Assembly (NCBI GenBank): GCA_003229735.1
Contig: QIFI01000054.1
Coordinates: 1-6,414, forward strand
Length of the DNA: 6,414 nucleotides
From: Candidatus Anderseniibacteriota bacterium
GTDB lineage: Bacteria; Patescibacteriota; Andersenbacteria; UBA10190
Direction: 5' to 3'
The position numbers and the translations under genes were made by a program. Positions 1 to 5,062 of this stretch are shown piece by piece. Under the pieces are notes generated by a model, which worked only from the letters and a program-made list of their open reading frames with translations, was not told where the DNA came from and did no database searches. The first letter of the stretch is position 1. Each line of letters begins with the position of its first letter.

Positions 1-69
1 GGTTCTTTACTATTTTTTCTTCGGTCTCGTTTCGGAAACCATTTCCAACTCGAGATTCGGAGAAAAAAC

Positions 70-294
70 ATGTGCCAGAAAAAAGAAGATGTCGCCATCT
101 GTTTATACTTGCCAGATGAAACACTCTGCAAATTCCATCATGTAAGCAACTTTACGATGGGACAAGGCCTTGTTCATTTTACGGCTACGGCTGACGGCCA
201 TATAAACAACTCACCTGGAAGATATAATTACCAAATCATGGTCGGCGGCGGCACTCTAATCCACTGCCAACCCGCCAACAAATCAACAGCCTAA
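70..294 (+). CDS. Small orphan protein, function unknown (74 aa)
   Basis: I do not recognise this protein. It is probably real: a GGAG ribosome binding site at 59-62 lies 7 nt before the ATG, and a strong terminator begins 17 nt after the TAA stop, so the two signals frame a single-gene unit. A TACTAT at 8-13 could be its -10 box (weak). The protein has no signal peptide or membrane segment. It looks beta-rich (VAICLYL near residues 8-14, GLVHFTATA near 33-41, YNYQIMV near 52-58) and is fairly rich in Cys and His: Cys2, 11, 20 and 66; His23, 24, 36, 44 and 65. That could allow metal binding, but no known zinc motif spacing is evident. It could be the conserved tail of a larger family or a lineage-specific small protein. 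Moderately sure it is coding, no idea of its job. Confidence 0.55.
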   Translation: MCQKKEDVAICLYLPDETLCKFHHVSNFTMGQGLVHFTATADGHINNSPGRYNYQIMVGGGTLIHCQPANKSTA

Positions 295-310
295 TTACCC
301 GCTCTCCTCC

Positions 311-346
311 ACCGTCTGTGTCTCAAGAGACCAGACGGTTTTCTTT
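311..346 (+). terminator. Rho-independent terminator of the small orphan gene
   Basis: ACCGTCTG (311-318) pairs perfectly with CAGACGGT (332-339). Above a one-base bulge (T319), GTCT (320-323) pairs with AGAC (328-331), leaving a CAAG loop. The tract TTTCTTT (340-346) follows directly. The minus strand has no T tract after the hairpin, so it terminates only rightward transcription and does not serve parB, which reads leftward and ends at 530. Confidence 0.88.
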
Positions 347-529
347 ACCTACCCTCGATTATTTTATACACCCATCGACTTAAAAAACAGCATGAACACC
401 AAACCACCTTCAAACAAGCCCCTTACCACCTACCCTCATCCGCTTTTAACCTTCGACGGCCACAGCCTAGTACTGCGCACAGTGTGACTTGTATTTTTGC
501 CCTTTAACTTTTGACTTCCGAAGATGACG
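347..529. other. Intergenic gap with no recognised gene
   Basis: This gap lies between the terminator and the 3' end of parB. I see no convincing reading frame, tRNA or rho-independent terminator on either strand. The palindrome TGACGTCA at 525-532 overlaps the parB stop codon, and a short imperfect palindrome (ACTG..CAGT) lies near 472-483. Neither has a known role. parB therefore lacks a visible terminator within the window. Confidence 0.5.
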
Positions 530-2032
530 TCACTCATCCGCGATCACATCCCTATCCGTATCATCCCCCGGCAAGCCCACGCTCCCCATCAACCTGCCCA
601 GCAATTCCTTAATATCATCATCCTGACTATGACACTTGAACTGCACCTCAAACCGATTCCGCTCTTCCTTAAATACTACCCTGGCGTCATATCCAAATCT
701 ATCTTCCAATAACCCGCCATATTTCATCTCAAAAGCCGACCGCCCCTTCCTCTTCACCCGCATCGGATCATCCACGTCCATAGCCCGCTGAATTCGCCTG
801 GCCCTGGTCTCCGCCTTCCTCACCGTTAAACCTTCTTCCAGTAAATGCCGATAGAATCTAATCTGCTTATCCCGATCCGGAATCATCAATATAGCCTTGG
901 CGTGCCCGGGCGTAATCCTGTCATCCATCAAACCTTTCTGAATTTCCTCCGGTAATTGCAAAACTCGAATGGTATTAGTCACATTCACCCGGCTCCGGCC
1001 CACCCGCTCCCCAATTTCTTCATGCGTCATACCATACTCTTCATTCAATTGCTTATAAGCCATGGCCACTTCCACCGGATTCAGATCCTCTCTCTGCACA
1101 TTCTCCACCAAAGCCAATTCCAGCCGGGACGCTCCGGAAGTAACATTCCTCCTCACCACGCACGGCACCTTATCCCACTCCAAAGTTTTCGCCGCCCGCA
1201 ATCGCCGCTCCCCGGCCACCAGCTCATAACCACCCTTAGCCAGCCTTCGAACCACCAGGGGCTGTAATATTCCATGCTGATCAATTGAACTAATCAGCTC
1301 ATCCATTTCCGCCTGATTAAATTTCCGCCTGGGCTGATTGGGATTAATTCCAATATCCGTAATATTAATGTGTTGAACTTCTCCCTCATGACGATCCCAG
1401 GTAGCATTACCCGTACTCGCGGCTGTTTTATCTTTCACTTTCACTTTAGCCGCCGCTTTTTTTACCACTTCAACTGCCGCCGGCTTCTTCTTCACCTCAC
1501 TAGCCGCCGCCACCTTACTGGTTTTCATTTTCTTGATAGTCAGCCCCTCTGCTTCCTTCTCATCCAATGCCTCCTCATCCTTCGTAATTTCAGTTTTCGC
1601 TTCAACTGATTTCTTCTTCTTTAACCCTAACTCTTCATCATCCACTTCTATAGTCAGCGGCGTCACCAGCGGCTTCTCCGGAATTGGCATGTCTTCCCCG
1701 CCTTCCGGCAATTCCATCTCATCTTCAATTACCTCTGCGTCTCCGTCCGCTTCTTCCGGCAATTCAATTTCCTCGTCAGCATCAGCCTCCGCCTCGTCCT
1801 CGTCCTCGTCCTCCGACACCACCTTCAATTTCTGGCCGGCCCTTTTTTGCTTTTTGACCGGTTTCGCCCGAGATTCCGTCATCACTAATTCTTCATCCTC
1901 CCCCGCCTCTCCTGCCAATGACTCCGCCTCATCCAATGCCTCCTCATCCAGCTCATCCAGAATCGCGTCCGGATCCTCCAGCTCCCGATCCGGTATTAAT
2001 GACAACAAACTCTCTTTAAATGATTTTCTCAT
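530..2032 (-). CDS. parB: ParB-family chromosome partitioning protein with long charged N-terminal extension
   Basis: ParB is the DNA-binding CTPase that loads at parS sites, spreads as a clamp and stimulates ParA during chromosome segregation. Of its 500 residues, the core starts near 216. NPNQPRRKF (230-238), GERRLRAA (274-281) and ENVQREDLNPVE (310-321) are the conserved CTP-binding boxes. A helix-turn-helix around 336-361 (THEEIGERVGRSRVNVTN) and ITPGHAKAIL (373-382) form the parS-reading domain. A C-terminal dimerisation segment lies near 445-485. The first 215 residues are atypical: acidic (about 18-115, including EDEDEDE) and then lysine/alanine-rich (about 137-205), probably disordered. 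ParB proteins are usually about 280-330 residues long. Its ATG overlaps the parA stop in TAATG with no Shine-Dalgarno, so translation is probably coupled. It ends with TGA, the only TGA stop among the window's genes. It could be called Spo0J. Confidence 0.96.
   Translation of the reverse strand: MRKSFKESLLSLIPDRELEDPDAILDELDEEALDEAESLAGEAGEDEELVMTESRAKPVKKQKRAGQKLKVVSEDEDEDEAEADADEEIELPEEADGDAEVIEDEMELPEGGEDMPIPEKPLVTPLTIEVDDEELGLKKKKSVEAKTEITKDEEALDEKEAEGLTIKKMKTSKVAAASEVKKKPAAVEVVKKAAAKVKVKDKTAASTGNATWDRHEGEVQHINITDIGINPNQPRRKFNQAEMDELISSIDQHGILQPLVVRRLAKGGYELVAGERRLRAAKTLEWDKVPCVVRRNVTSGASRLELALVENVQREDLNPVEVAMAYKQLNEEYGMTHEEIGERVGRSRVNVTNTIRVLQLPEEIQKGLMDDRITPGHAKAILMIPDRDKQIRFYRHLLEEGLTVRKAETRARRIQRAMDVDDPMRVKRKGRSAFEMKYGGLLEDRFGYDARVVFKEERNRFEVQFKCHSQDDDIKELLGRLMGSVGLPGDDTDRDVIADE
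1559..1580. repeat. 22-bp perfect direct repeat inside parB (copy 1; copy 2 at 1928-1949)
   Basis: The same 22 bases occur at 1559-1580 and 1928-1949, in the same reading frame of parB. Both encode DEEALDE (residues 152-158 and 29-35). The flanking bases differ, so this is a short internal duplication in the charged linker, or strong local codon constraint. Confidence 0.7.
1793..1813. repeat. CTCGTC hexamer tandem repeat inside parB
   Basis: Three and a half perfect copies of CTCGTC encode the alternating Glu-Asp run near ParB residues 74-80 on the minus strand. A hexamer repeat keeps frame when copy number changes, so the acidic tract can lengthen or shorten without breaking parB. Confidence 0.75.
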
Positions 2033-2793
2033 TAGTATAAGTTTAATAATTCATCTGATAAAAACTCATACGCCTTCGCCCCGCGGGAATGCCCGGCATA
2101 TGTCAATATAGATTGTCCCATACTTGGCGCCTCCGCCAATTCCGTATTCCGGGGAATCACACTCTCAAACACGTGCCCCGGAAAATTCTGCCTCACTTCC
2201 TTCACAATTTTCCGCGACATGGCCGTTCTCTTATCATACATGGTCAGCAGTGCCCCCAACACCTGTAATTTTGGATTCAAATGTTTCCTCACTAATTTAA
2301 TAGTATCCAATAGCTGTTTCAATCCCTCCACCGCCAAATATTCACATTGCACCGGCACCAGCAATTTATCCGCCGCCACCAGCCCATTAATTGTCAACAG
2401 CCCCAGACTGGGCGGACAATCAATCAGCACAAAATCAACCTTGTCTTTAATAGTTCTCAAGGCTCTCCTCAATCGATATTCCCGATATGGTTTATTCATC
2501 ATCTCTATCGCCGCTCCCGCCAAATTAGGAGTCGAGGCCACAATCCCCAGCCCATCATGAGCAGTAGACAACACCGCTTTCTCCGCTAACACTTCACCCG
2601 TAATAACTTCATACACCGTCGGCGTTTTCGCTTCCAGACCCACTCCCAAACCCAGCGTCGCGTTGGCTTGCGGATCCAGATCCACGATCACCGTCGTCCG
2701 GCCCTGATTAGCCAGATAAGTCCCCAGATTTATGCTAGTGGTAGTCTTGCCTACTCCCCCTTTTTGATTGGTCACCGCGATAATTTCTCCCAT
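2032..2793 (-). CDS. parA: ParA-family chromosome partitioning ATPase
   Basis: ParA (Soj) is the ATPase that binds DNA non-specifically as an ATP dimer and, when stimulated by ParB, moves or anchors the replicated origin. The 253-residue length is typical of chromosomal ParA without an N-terminal HTH. The deviant Walker A box KGGVGKTT is at residues 11-18, with signature Lys11 and P-loop Lys16. Walker A' VDLDPQ is at 37-42, and Walker B FVLIDCPP at 121-128 has Asp125. The segment EYLAVEGL (151-158) is also characteristic of the family. It is the first gene of a leftward operon and its TAA overlaps the parB ATG by one base. No clear Shine-Dalgarno precedes the ATG. Plasmid ParA or MinD-like proteins are the alternatives, but pairing with a full ParB and the Soj-type length favour the chromosomal system. 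Confidence 0.97.
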   Translation of the reverse strand: MGEIIAVTNQKGGVGKTTTSINLGTYLANQGRTTVIVDLDPQANATLGLGVGLEAKTPTVYEVITGEVLAEKAVLSTAHDGLGIVASTPNLAGAAIEMMNKPYREYRLRRALRTIKDKVDFVLIDCPPSLGLLTINGLVAADKLLVPVQCEYLAVEGLKQLLDTIKLVRKHLNPKLQVLGALLTMYDKRTAMSRKIVKEVRQNFPGHVFESVIPRNTELAEAPSMGQSILTYAGHSRGAKAYEFLSDELLNLY

Positions 2794-2840
2794 ACCGTTT
2801 CAATTATTCATTAATGCCTAGCCAGACCTTGAATTTAGCT

Positions 2841-2846
2841 AGTATA
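2841..2846 (-). promoter_or_regulatory. Candidate -10 box of the parA-parB operon
   Basis: TATACT on the minus strand, 47 nt before the parA ATG, predicts a leader of about 40 nt. It lies in the palindrome AGTATACT (2841-2848). No good -35 hexamer sits 16-18 nt upstream, so either the promoter is weak or another factor helps. CTAGC and GCTAG in the leader could pair weakly. Confidence 0.4.
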
Positions 2847-2932
2847 CTTAGCATTGTAAGTTACCCTGACCATTCAAGACAACCGACCTTTCCACCGTCC
2901 ATCCACACTTGCTCTTTTGTTACTTAATTGTA

Positions 2933-2941
2933 TGTTATAAT
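2933..2941 (+). promoter_or_regulatory. Extended -10 promoter driving the tRNA-like element
   Basis: TGTTATAAT is a perfect extended -10 element (TGn plus TATAAT). The -35 region is poor, as is usual for extended -10 promoters. A start near G2948 would leave a leader of about 12 nt before the tRNA-like 5' end at 2960. The transcript could continue through the GIY-YIG gene and the intact tRNA-Leu, since no rho-independent terminator lies between. Confidence 0.65.
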
Positions 2942-2959
2942 ACCGTTGTGATTTCAAAC

Positions 2960-2995
2960 GCCGCGGTGACGGAATCGGTAGACGTGATGGCCTCA
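2960..2995 (+). pseudogene. 5' half of a tRNA-Leu gene, 3' half missing
   Basis: The first 36 bases follow tRNA-Leu closely: acceptor strand GCCGCGG (2960-2966), TG, a D arm with ACG/CGT stem (2969-2971 and 2983-2985) and the GAATCGGTAGA loop, then ATGGC and CTCA where the anticodon arm should start. Compare GCCGGAGTGGCGGAATCGG in the intact tRNA-Leu at 3332. After CTCA the tRNA pattern stops. There is no complement to the anticodon strand, no proper T arm and no CCGCGGC to close the acceptor. A GGGTTCA at 3010-3016 resembles a T arm, but it belongs to an 11-bp hairpin. It is most likely a broken tRNA-Leu. Alternatives are a tRNA-derived regulatory RNA or, improbably, a tRNA with an odd intron. 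The good promoter in front shows that it may still be transcribed. Confidence 0.65.
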
Positions 2996-3048
2996 CCCTG
3001 AACCACGTAGGGTTCAGGGTGTCCCGCACCCCACGTGGTGCTGGGACA
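2994..3048 (+). other. Twin strong hairpins fused to the tRNA half
   Basis: Hairpin 1: CACCCTGAACC (2994-3004) pairs perfectly with GGTTCAGGGTG (3011-3021) around an ACGTAG loop. Hairpin 2: TCCCGCACC (3022-3030) pairs with GGTGC and GGGA (3037-3046), with T3042 bulged, around a CCACGT loop. TG/CA pairs could extend hairpin 2 at the expense of hairpin 1. Both tops contain CCACGT (3003-3008 and 3031-3036), and the second forms the 8-bp palindrome CCACGTGG (3031-3038). No T tract follows, so these are not ordinary terminators. They could be a structured RNA, an inserted repeat, or DNA-level inverted repeats bound by a protein. Confidence 0.7.
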
Positions 3049-3057
3049 AAAGCGTGT
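3047..3057 (+). repeat. 11-bp direct repeat CAAAAGCGTGT (mate at 3366-3376)
   Basis: The 11 bases right after the twin hairpins are identical to positions 3366-3376, the anticodon loop and 3' anticodon stem of the intact tRNA-Leu(CAA). The two copies enclose the GIY-YIG gene and the 5' half of that tRNA. Such repeats in an anticodon arm resemble attachment-site cores left by site-specific insertion, or a shard of a second tRNA copy. No integrase gene is present in the window. Confidence 0.5.
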
Positions 3058-3076
3058 AACACAATAATATCTTAAT

Positions 3077-3328
3077 ATGTATTATGTTTACATTTTAAAA
3101 AGTCAGAAATTTGGTACTCTATACACTGGCCGTACCACTAACTTAAAACATCGATATGCTAGTCATCAAACAGGTTCAGTAAAATCTACAAAACATAAAC
3201 GCCCTTTGGTATTAATTTTCTACGAAGCCTTTATCAGTAATAAAGATGCAATTCGCAGAGAACGCTATCTTAAAACAACCAAAGGTAAAAGTTCATTAAA
3301 ACAAATAATAAGAGATTCCTTACAATAA
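3077..3328 (+). CDS. Stand-alone GIY-YIG nuclease-fold protein
   Basis: This single-domain GIY-YIG protein (83 residues) resembles the UvrC N-terminal domain / YhbQ family, which are probable DNA nicking or structure-specific nucleases whose cellular role is unknown. YVYIL (3-7) stands for the GIY strand and YTG (16-18) for YIG. Arg26 and His30 follow (LKHRYASH), with Glu50 and the REXXLK-type motif RRERYLK (60-66) supplying a likely metal-binding Glu62. The domain is complete, with nothing fused. The ATG follows an AT-rich stretch with no Shine-Dalgarno, and the likeliest promoter is the extended -10 at 2933. The TAA lies only 3 nt before the intact tRNA-Leu, so gene and tRNA may share a transcript. 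Its base composition is much richer in AT than the par genes, which hints at transfer. Such small proteins are frequent and often multicopy in Patescibacteria. Confidence 0.88.
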   Translation: MYYVYILKSQKFGTLYTGRTTNLKHRYASHQTGSVKSTKHKRPLVLIFYEAFISNKDAIRRERYLKTTKGKSSLKQIIRDSLQ

Positions 3329-3331
3329 TCA

Positions 3332-3414
3332 GCCGGAGTGGCGGAATCGGTTTACGCGCACGCCTCAAAAGCGTGTGAGCTTAGCTCATGTGGGTTCGAA
3401 TCCCACCTCCGGCA
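3332..3414 (+). tRNA. tRNA-Leu (anticodon CAA)
   Basis: A complete class II cloverleaf. Acceptor GCCGGAG (3332-3338) pairs with CTCCGGC (3407-3413) and the discriminator is A3414. Anticodon stem CACGC/GCGTG encloses loop CTCAAAA with anticodon CAA at 3366-3368, reading UUG. The long variable arm is TGAGC-TTA-GCTCA. T stem GTGGG/CCCAC surrounds TTCGAAT. The bases after A3414 are CAA, so the CCA end is not encoded and must be added after transcription. It sits 3 nt after the GIY-YIG gene and has no obvious promoter of its own. Confidence 0.97.
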
Positions 3415-3426
3415 CAATTACATCTA

Positions 3427-3855
3427 ATGAAATCTCTAAATATGCAAATTGAAAAAACAATCAAAGAATACCTTAAAGGTTTAGAAGTAGGCAGTTACGA
3501 ACATATAATAAAACTCTTTTCTCCGGATGCCGTTGTTCATTCCCCTTTATATAGCGACATAAAAGCCAAAAAGTTTTATCAGAATTTATTTGAGGATACT
3601 TCAAAATCCAAAATCAATCTCATAAATATTTTTGTGAACCCAAAAAAGCCTCAAGTGGCCGCGGGACACTTTCATTATGATTGGATATTGAAAGATGGAA
3701 CATCGACCTCCTTTGAATGTGTTGATATTTTTCAATTTACTCAAAATGGCAAGATTAAAGAGCTGACAATAATTTATGATACTTCCAAAATCAAAACTTC
3801 TTTTGAAAATATGAAAAATAGCACAGCTAAATCAACAAATACGCCAGCGCCATAA
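3427..3855 (+). CDS. SnoaL-like / NTF2-like fold protein
   Basis: A protein of 142 residues with the pattern of the SnoaL-like branch of the NTF2 superfamily, a small cone-shaped alpha+beta fold used as enzyme or ligand-binding domain. What is visible: an N-terminal helix pair (EKTIKEYLKGLEVGSYEHIIKLF), then DAVVHSPLY, which supplies typical pocket residues, then strands AAGHFHYDWILKDG and CVDIFQFTQNGKIKELTIIYD with the usual turn after the penultimate strand. There is no signal peptide or membrane segment. The substrate is unknown; functions in the family range from isomerases to non-catalytic binding. The frame is open into the tRNA, so I start at 3427, just after it. Met at 3442 is equally plausible and begins the recognisable fold. 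No Shine-Dalgarno is seen. Its last 29 bases overlap the transporter gene on the other strand. AT-rich like the GIY-YIG gene. Confidence 0.85.
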   Translation: MKSLNMQIEKTIKEYLKGLEVGSYEHIIKLFSPDAVVHSPLYSDIKAKKFYQNLFEDTSKSKINLINIFVNPKKPQVAAGHFHYDWILKDGTSTSFECVDIFQFTQNGKIKELTIIYDTSKIKTSFENMKNSTAKSTNTPAP

Positions 3856-4969
3856 ATCCGGCCAGCACAAACGCGATGGTAAACCCGGCACTAGGCAGTA
3901 CCACCAAAAACACTCCCACCAGCGCCCATGACACCAACGCCTTGGCCACCGACAATTGCATTTCCAATGCCACCATCATCCGGAGCGGCCCCACCCTCCT
4001 GCCTCGAGCGTAAAAATATGGAATTCTCACTCCGATATACGCGGCCTTGGATAACGATTCAGTAAACAGCACTCTGATCGGACTGCCCGCCAGCGGCCGC
4101 AGCATGTAACCTATAAACATAAATGGAATATGCAGGCGTAATATCTTTCTCCTCGGCATCCGATCGCTCATTTCCCCCACCACAAATCCCAGCAGTGTCA
4201 TCAACAGTATATTCAAAGACGCCACATAGCCTAAAGTATCTGCCGCTCCCAGAATAATAAACATAAATATCGGCCAATATACCGAGTCCACCAGATCTTC
4301 CCCCCACCCCAGCATCCCCCACCTGATCCTTCTATTGCCCTTGGCCATAATTACCCGCCACGGCAAAGTATAAGCAAAAGATGTAGCCCTGAATTTCTCT
4401 TTTGTACGCAGCAGCGGCACCACTGACACTAAAGCCAAACCCGCCTCCACCACAAACAGCACCGGAAACCCGAACATCACTACCACCACCCCGCCAATCA
4501 TCGGCCCCAATACTCCCACTCCTCTAGTAATCGCGTATAACCAGGACAATTCCGTGCCTTGGTTTCCCGCATCACCAAATTTCGACACCACCGCGTTATA
4601 AGCCGGCCAATATAACGCCTTAAATACCGCCAGCACCACCCAGGCCAACCACCAAATCCACGGTGCCTTCGGCAATACCGCCAGCATTAAAAAATAGGCC
4701 ACAAAAATCGGCATCGCCACCGACAGTGACCGCTCCAATCCAAACTTAGCCGCGAATTTTCCGCCCCAGGGCAAAATCAATAAATACAGCGTATAGTGAA
4801 GTGCGTAATACAAGGTAATCATCCACAACGGAAAACCTTCCTGATAAAAAAACACCGGCTCAAATATTATAATCATCGAGCTGGCAAACGAAAACATGAT
4901 CGAAAATATATATAATTCTTTCATTTCCGGCCGGGGATGAACTGAAAACAGTTTACTTAAATTACCCAT
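3827..4969 (-). CDS. MFS-type membrane transporter, substrate unknown
   Basis: A hydrophobic protein of 380 residues with about 12 predicted membrane segments in two six-helix halves and a central cytoplasmic loop near 187-226 rich in Lys and Arg. This is the architecture of major facilitator superfamily transporters. The loop between helices 8 and 9 holds GEMSDRMPRRK (265-275), a good copy of MFS motif A (GxxxDRxxRRK). The equivalent first-half loop (GGKFAAKFGLERSL, about 69-82) is a degenerate version. The substrate cannot be told; efflux or uptake of a small solute is possible. The frame also allows starts at 5035 and 5011. I chose 4969 because TATACT lies exactly 6 nt before it and the extra 22 residues are a basic stretch outside the transporter core. 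The protein ends inside the last helix (AYLLI) with no tail. It is divergent from the UDP-glucose dehydrogenase gene and convergent with the SnoaL-like gene. Confidence 0.85.
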   Translation of the reverse strand: MGNLSKLFSVHPRPEMKELYIFSIMFSFASSMIIIFEPVFFYQEGFPLWMITLYYALHYTLYLLILPWGGKFAAKFGLERSLSVAMPIFVAYFLMLAVLPKAPWIWWLAWVVLAVFKALYWPAYNAVVSKFGDAGNQGTELSWLYAITRGVGVLGPMIGGVVVVMFGFPVLFVVEAGLALVSVVPLLRTKEKFRATSFAYTLPWRVIMAKGNRRIRWGMLGWGEDLVDSVYWPIFMFIILGAADTLGYVASLNILLMTLLGFVVGEMSDRMPRRKILRLHIPFMFIGYMLRPLAGSPIRVLFTESLSKAAYIGVRIPYFYARGRRVGPLRMMVALEMQLSVAKALVSWALVGVFLVVLPSAGFTIAFVLAGFMALAYLLI

Positions 4970-4975
4970 ACCAGA

Positions 4976-4981
4976 AGTATA
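4976..4981 (-). promoter_or_regulatory. -10 box of the transporter gene, leaderless spacing
   Basis: TATACT on the minus strand is followed by 6 nt (TCTGGT) and then the ATG at 4969, which would place transcription start on the A of the start codon. No good -35 hexamer is seen (GGCGAG at 17 nt). It also marks 4969 as the likely translation start. Confidence 0.5.
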
Positions 4982-5027
4982 ACATTTTTTTCTGCCCTCT
5001 CGCCGCGCCATCAAATATCCAAAAAAC

Positions 5028-5056
5028 TTGCCCAAATTTTCCCCCTCTGCTACCTT
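5028..5056 (+). promoter_or_regulatory. Leaderless promoter of the UDP-glucose dehydrogenase gene
   Basis: TTGCCC (5028-5033), a 17-nt spacer, TACCTT (5051-5056), then 6 nt to the ATG at 5063. The hexamers are moderate matches to TTGACA and TATAAT, but the spacing is ideal and predicts an mRNA starting at the ATG. No Shine-Dalgarno precedes the gene, which agrees. Confidence 0.5.
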
Positions 5057-5062
5057 ATCCCC

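Noticed and set aside
525..532. TGACGTCA palindrome at the parB stop as an operator
   Set aside because: A single 8-bp palindrome overlapping coding sequence with no promoter nearby; easily chance.
1533..2111. Long serine-rich frame on the plus strand opposite parB
   Set aside because: Its serine runs are the antisense of Glu/Asp codons in the acidic ParB tail; no start signal and no independent evidence.
3022..3046. Second hairpin as a rho-independent terminator
   Set aside because: It is followed by ACAAAAGCG rather than a T tract.
2874..3062. Frame of 62 residues on the minus strand across the tRNA-like element
   Set aside because: It spans the promoter, tRNA half and hairpins, and its composition is that of random translation.
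2960..3414. A group I intron-split tRNA-Leu with GIY-YIG inside the intron
   Set aside because: The downstream tRNA is complete with its own matching 5' half, the upstream acceptor strand mispairs with its 3' strand (C-C mismatch) and the anticodon stem halves do not pair; no group I core is evident.
3388..3426. Upstream extension of the SnoaL-like frame starting inside the tRNA-Leu
   Set aside because: The extra residues are encoded by the variable and T arms of the tRNA and do not belong to the fold; starts at 3427 or 3442 are more sensible.
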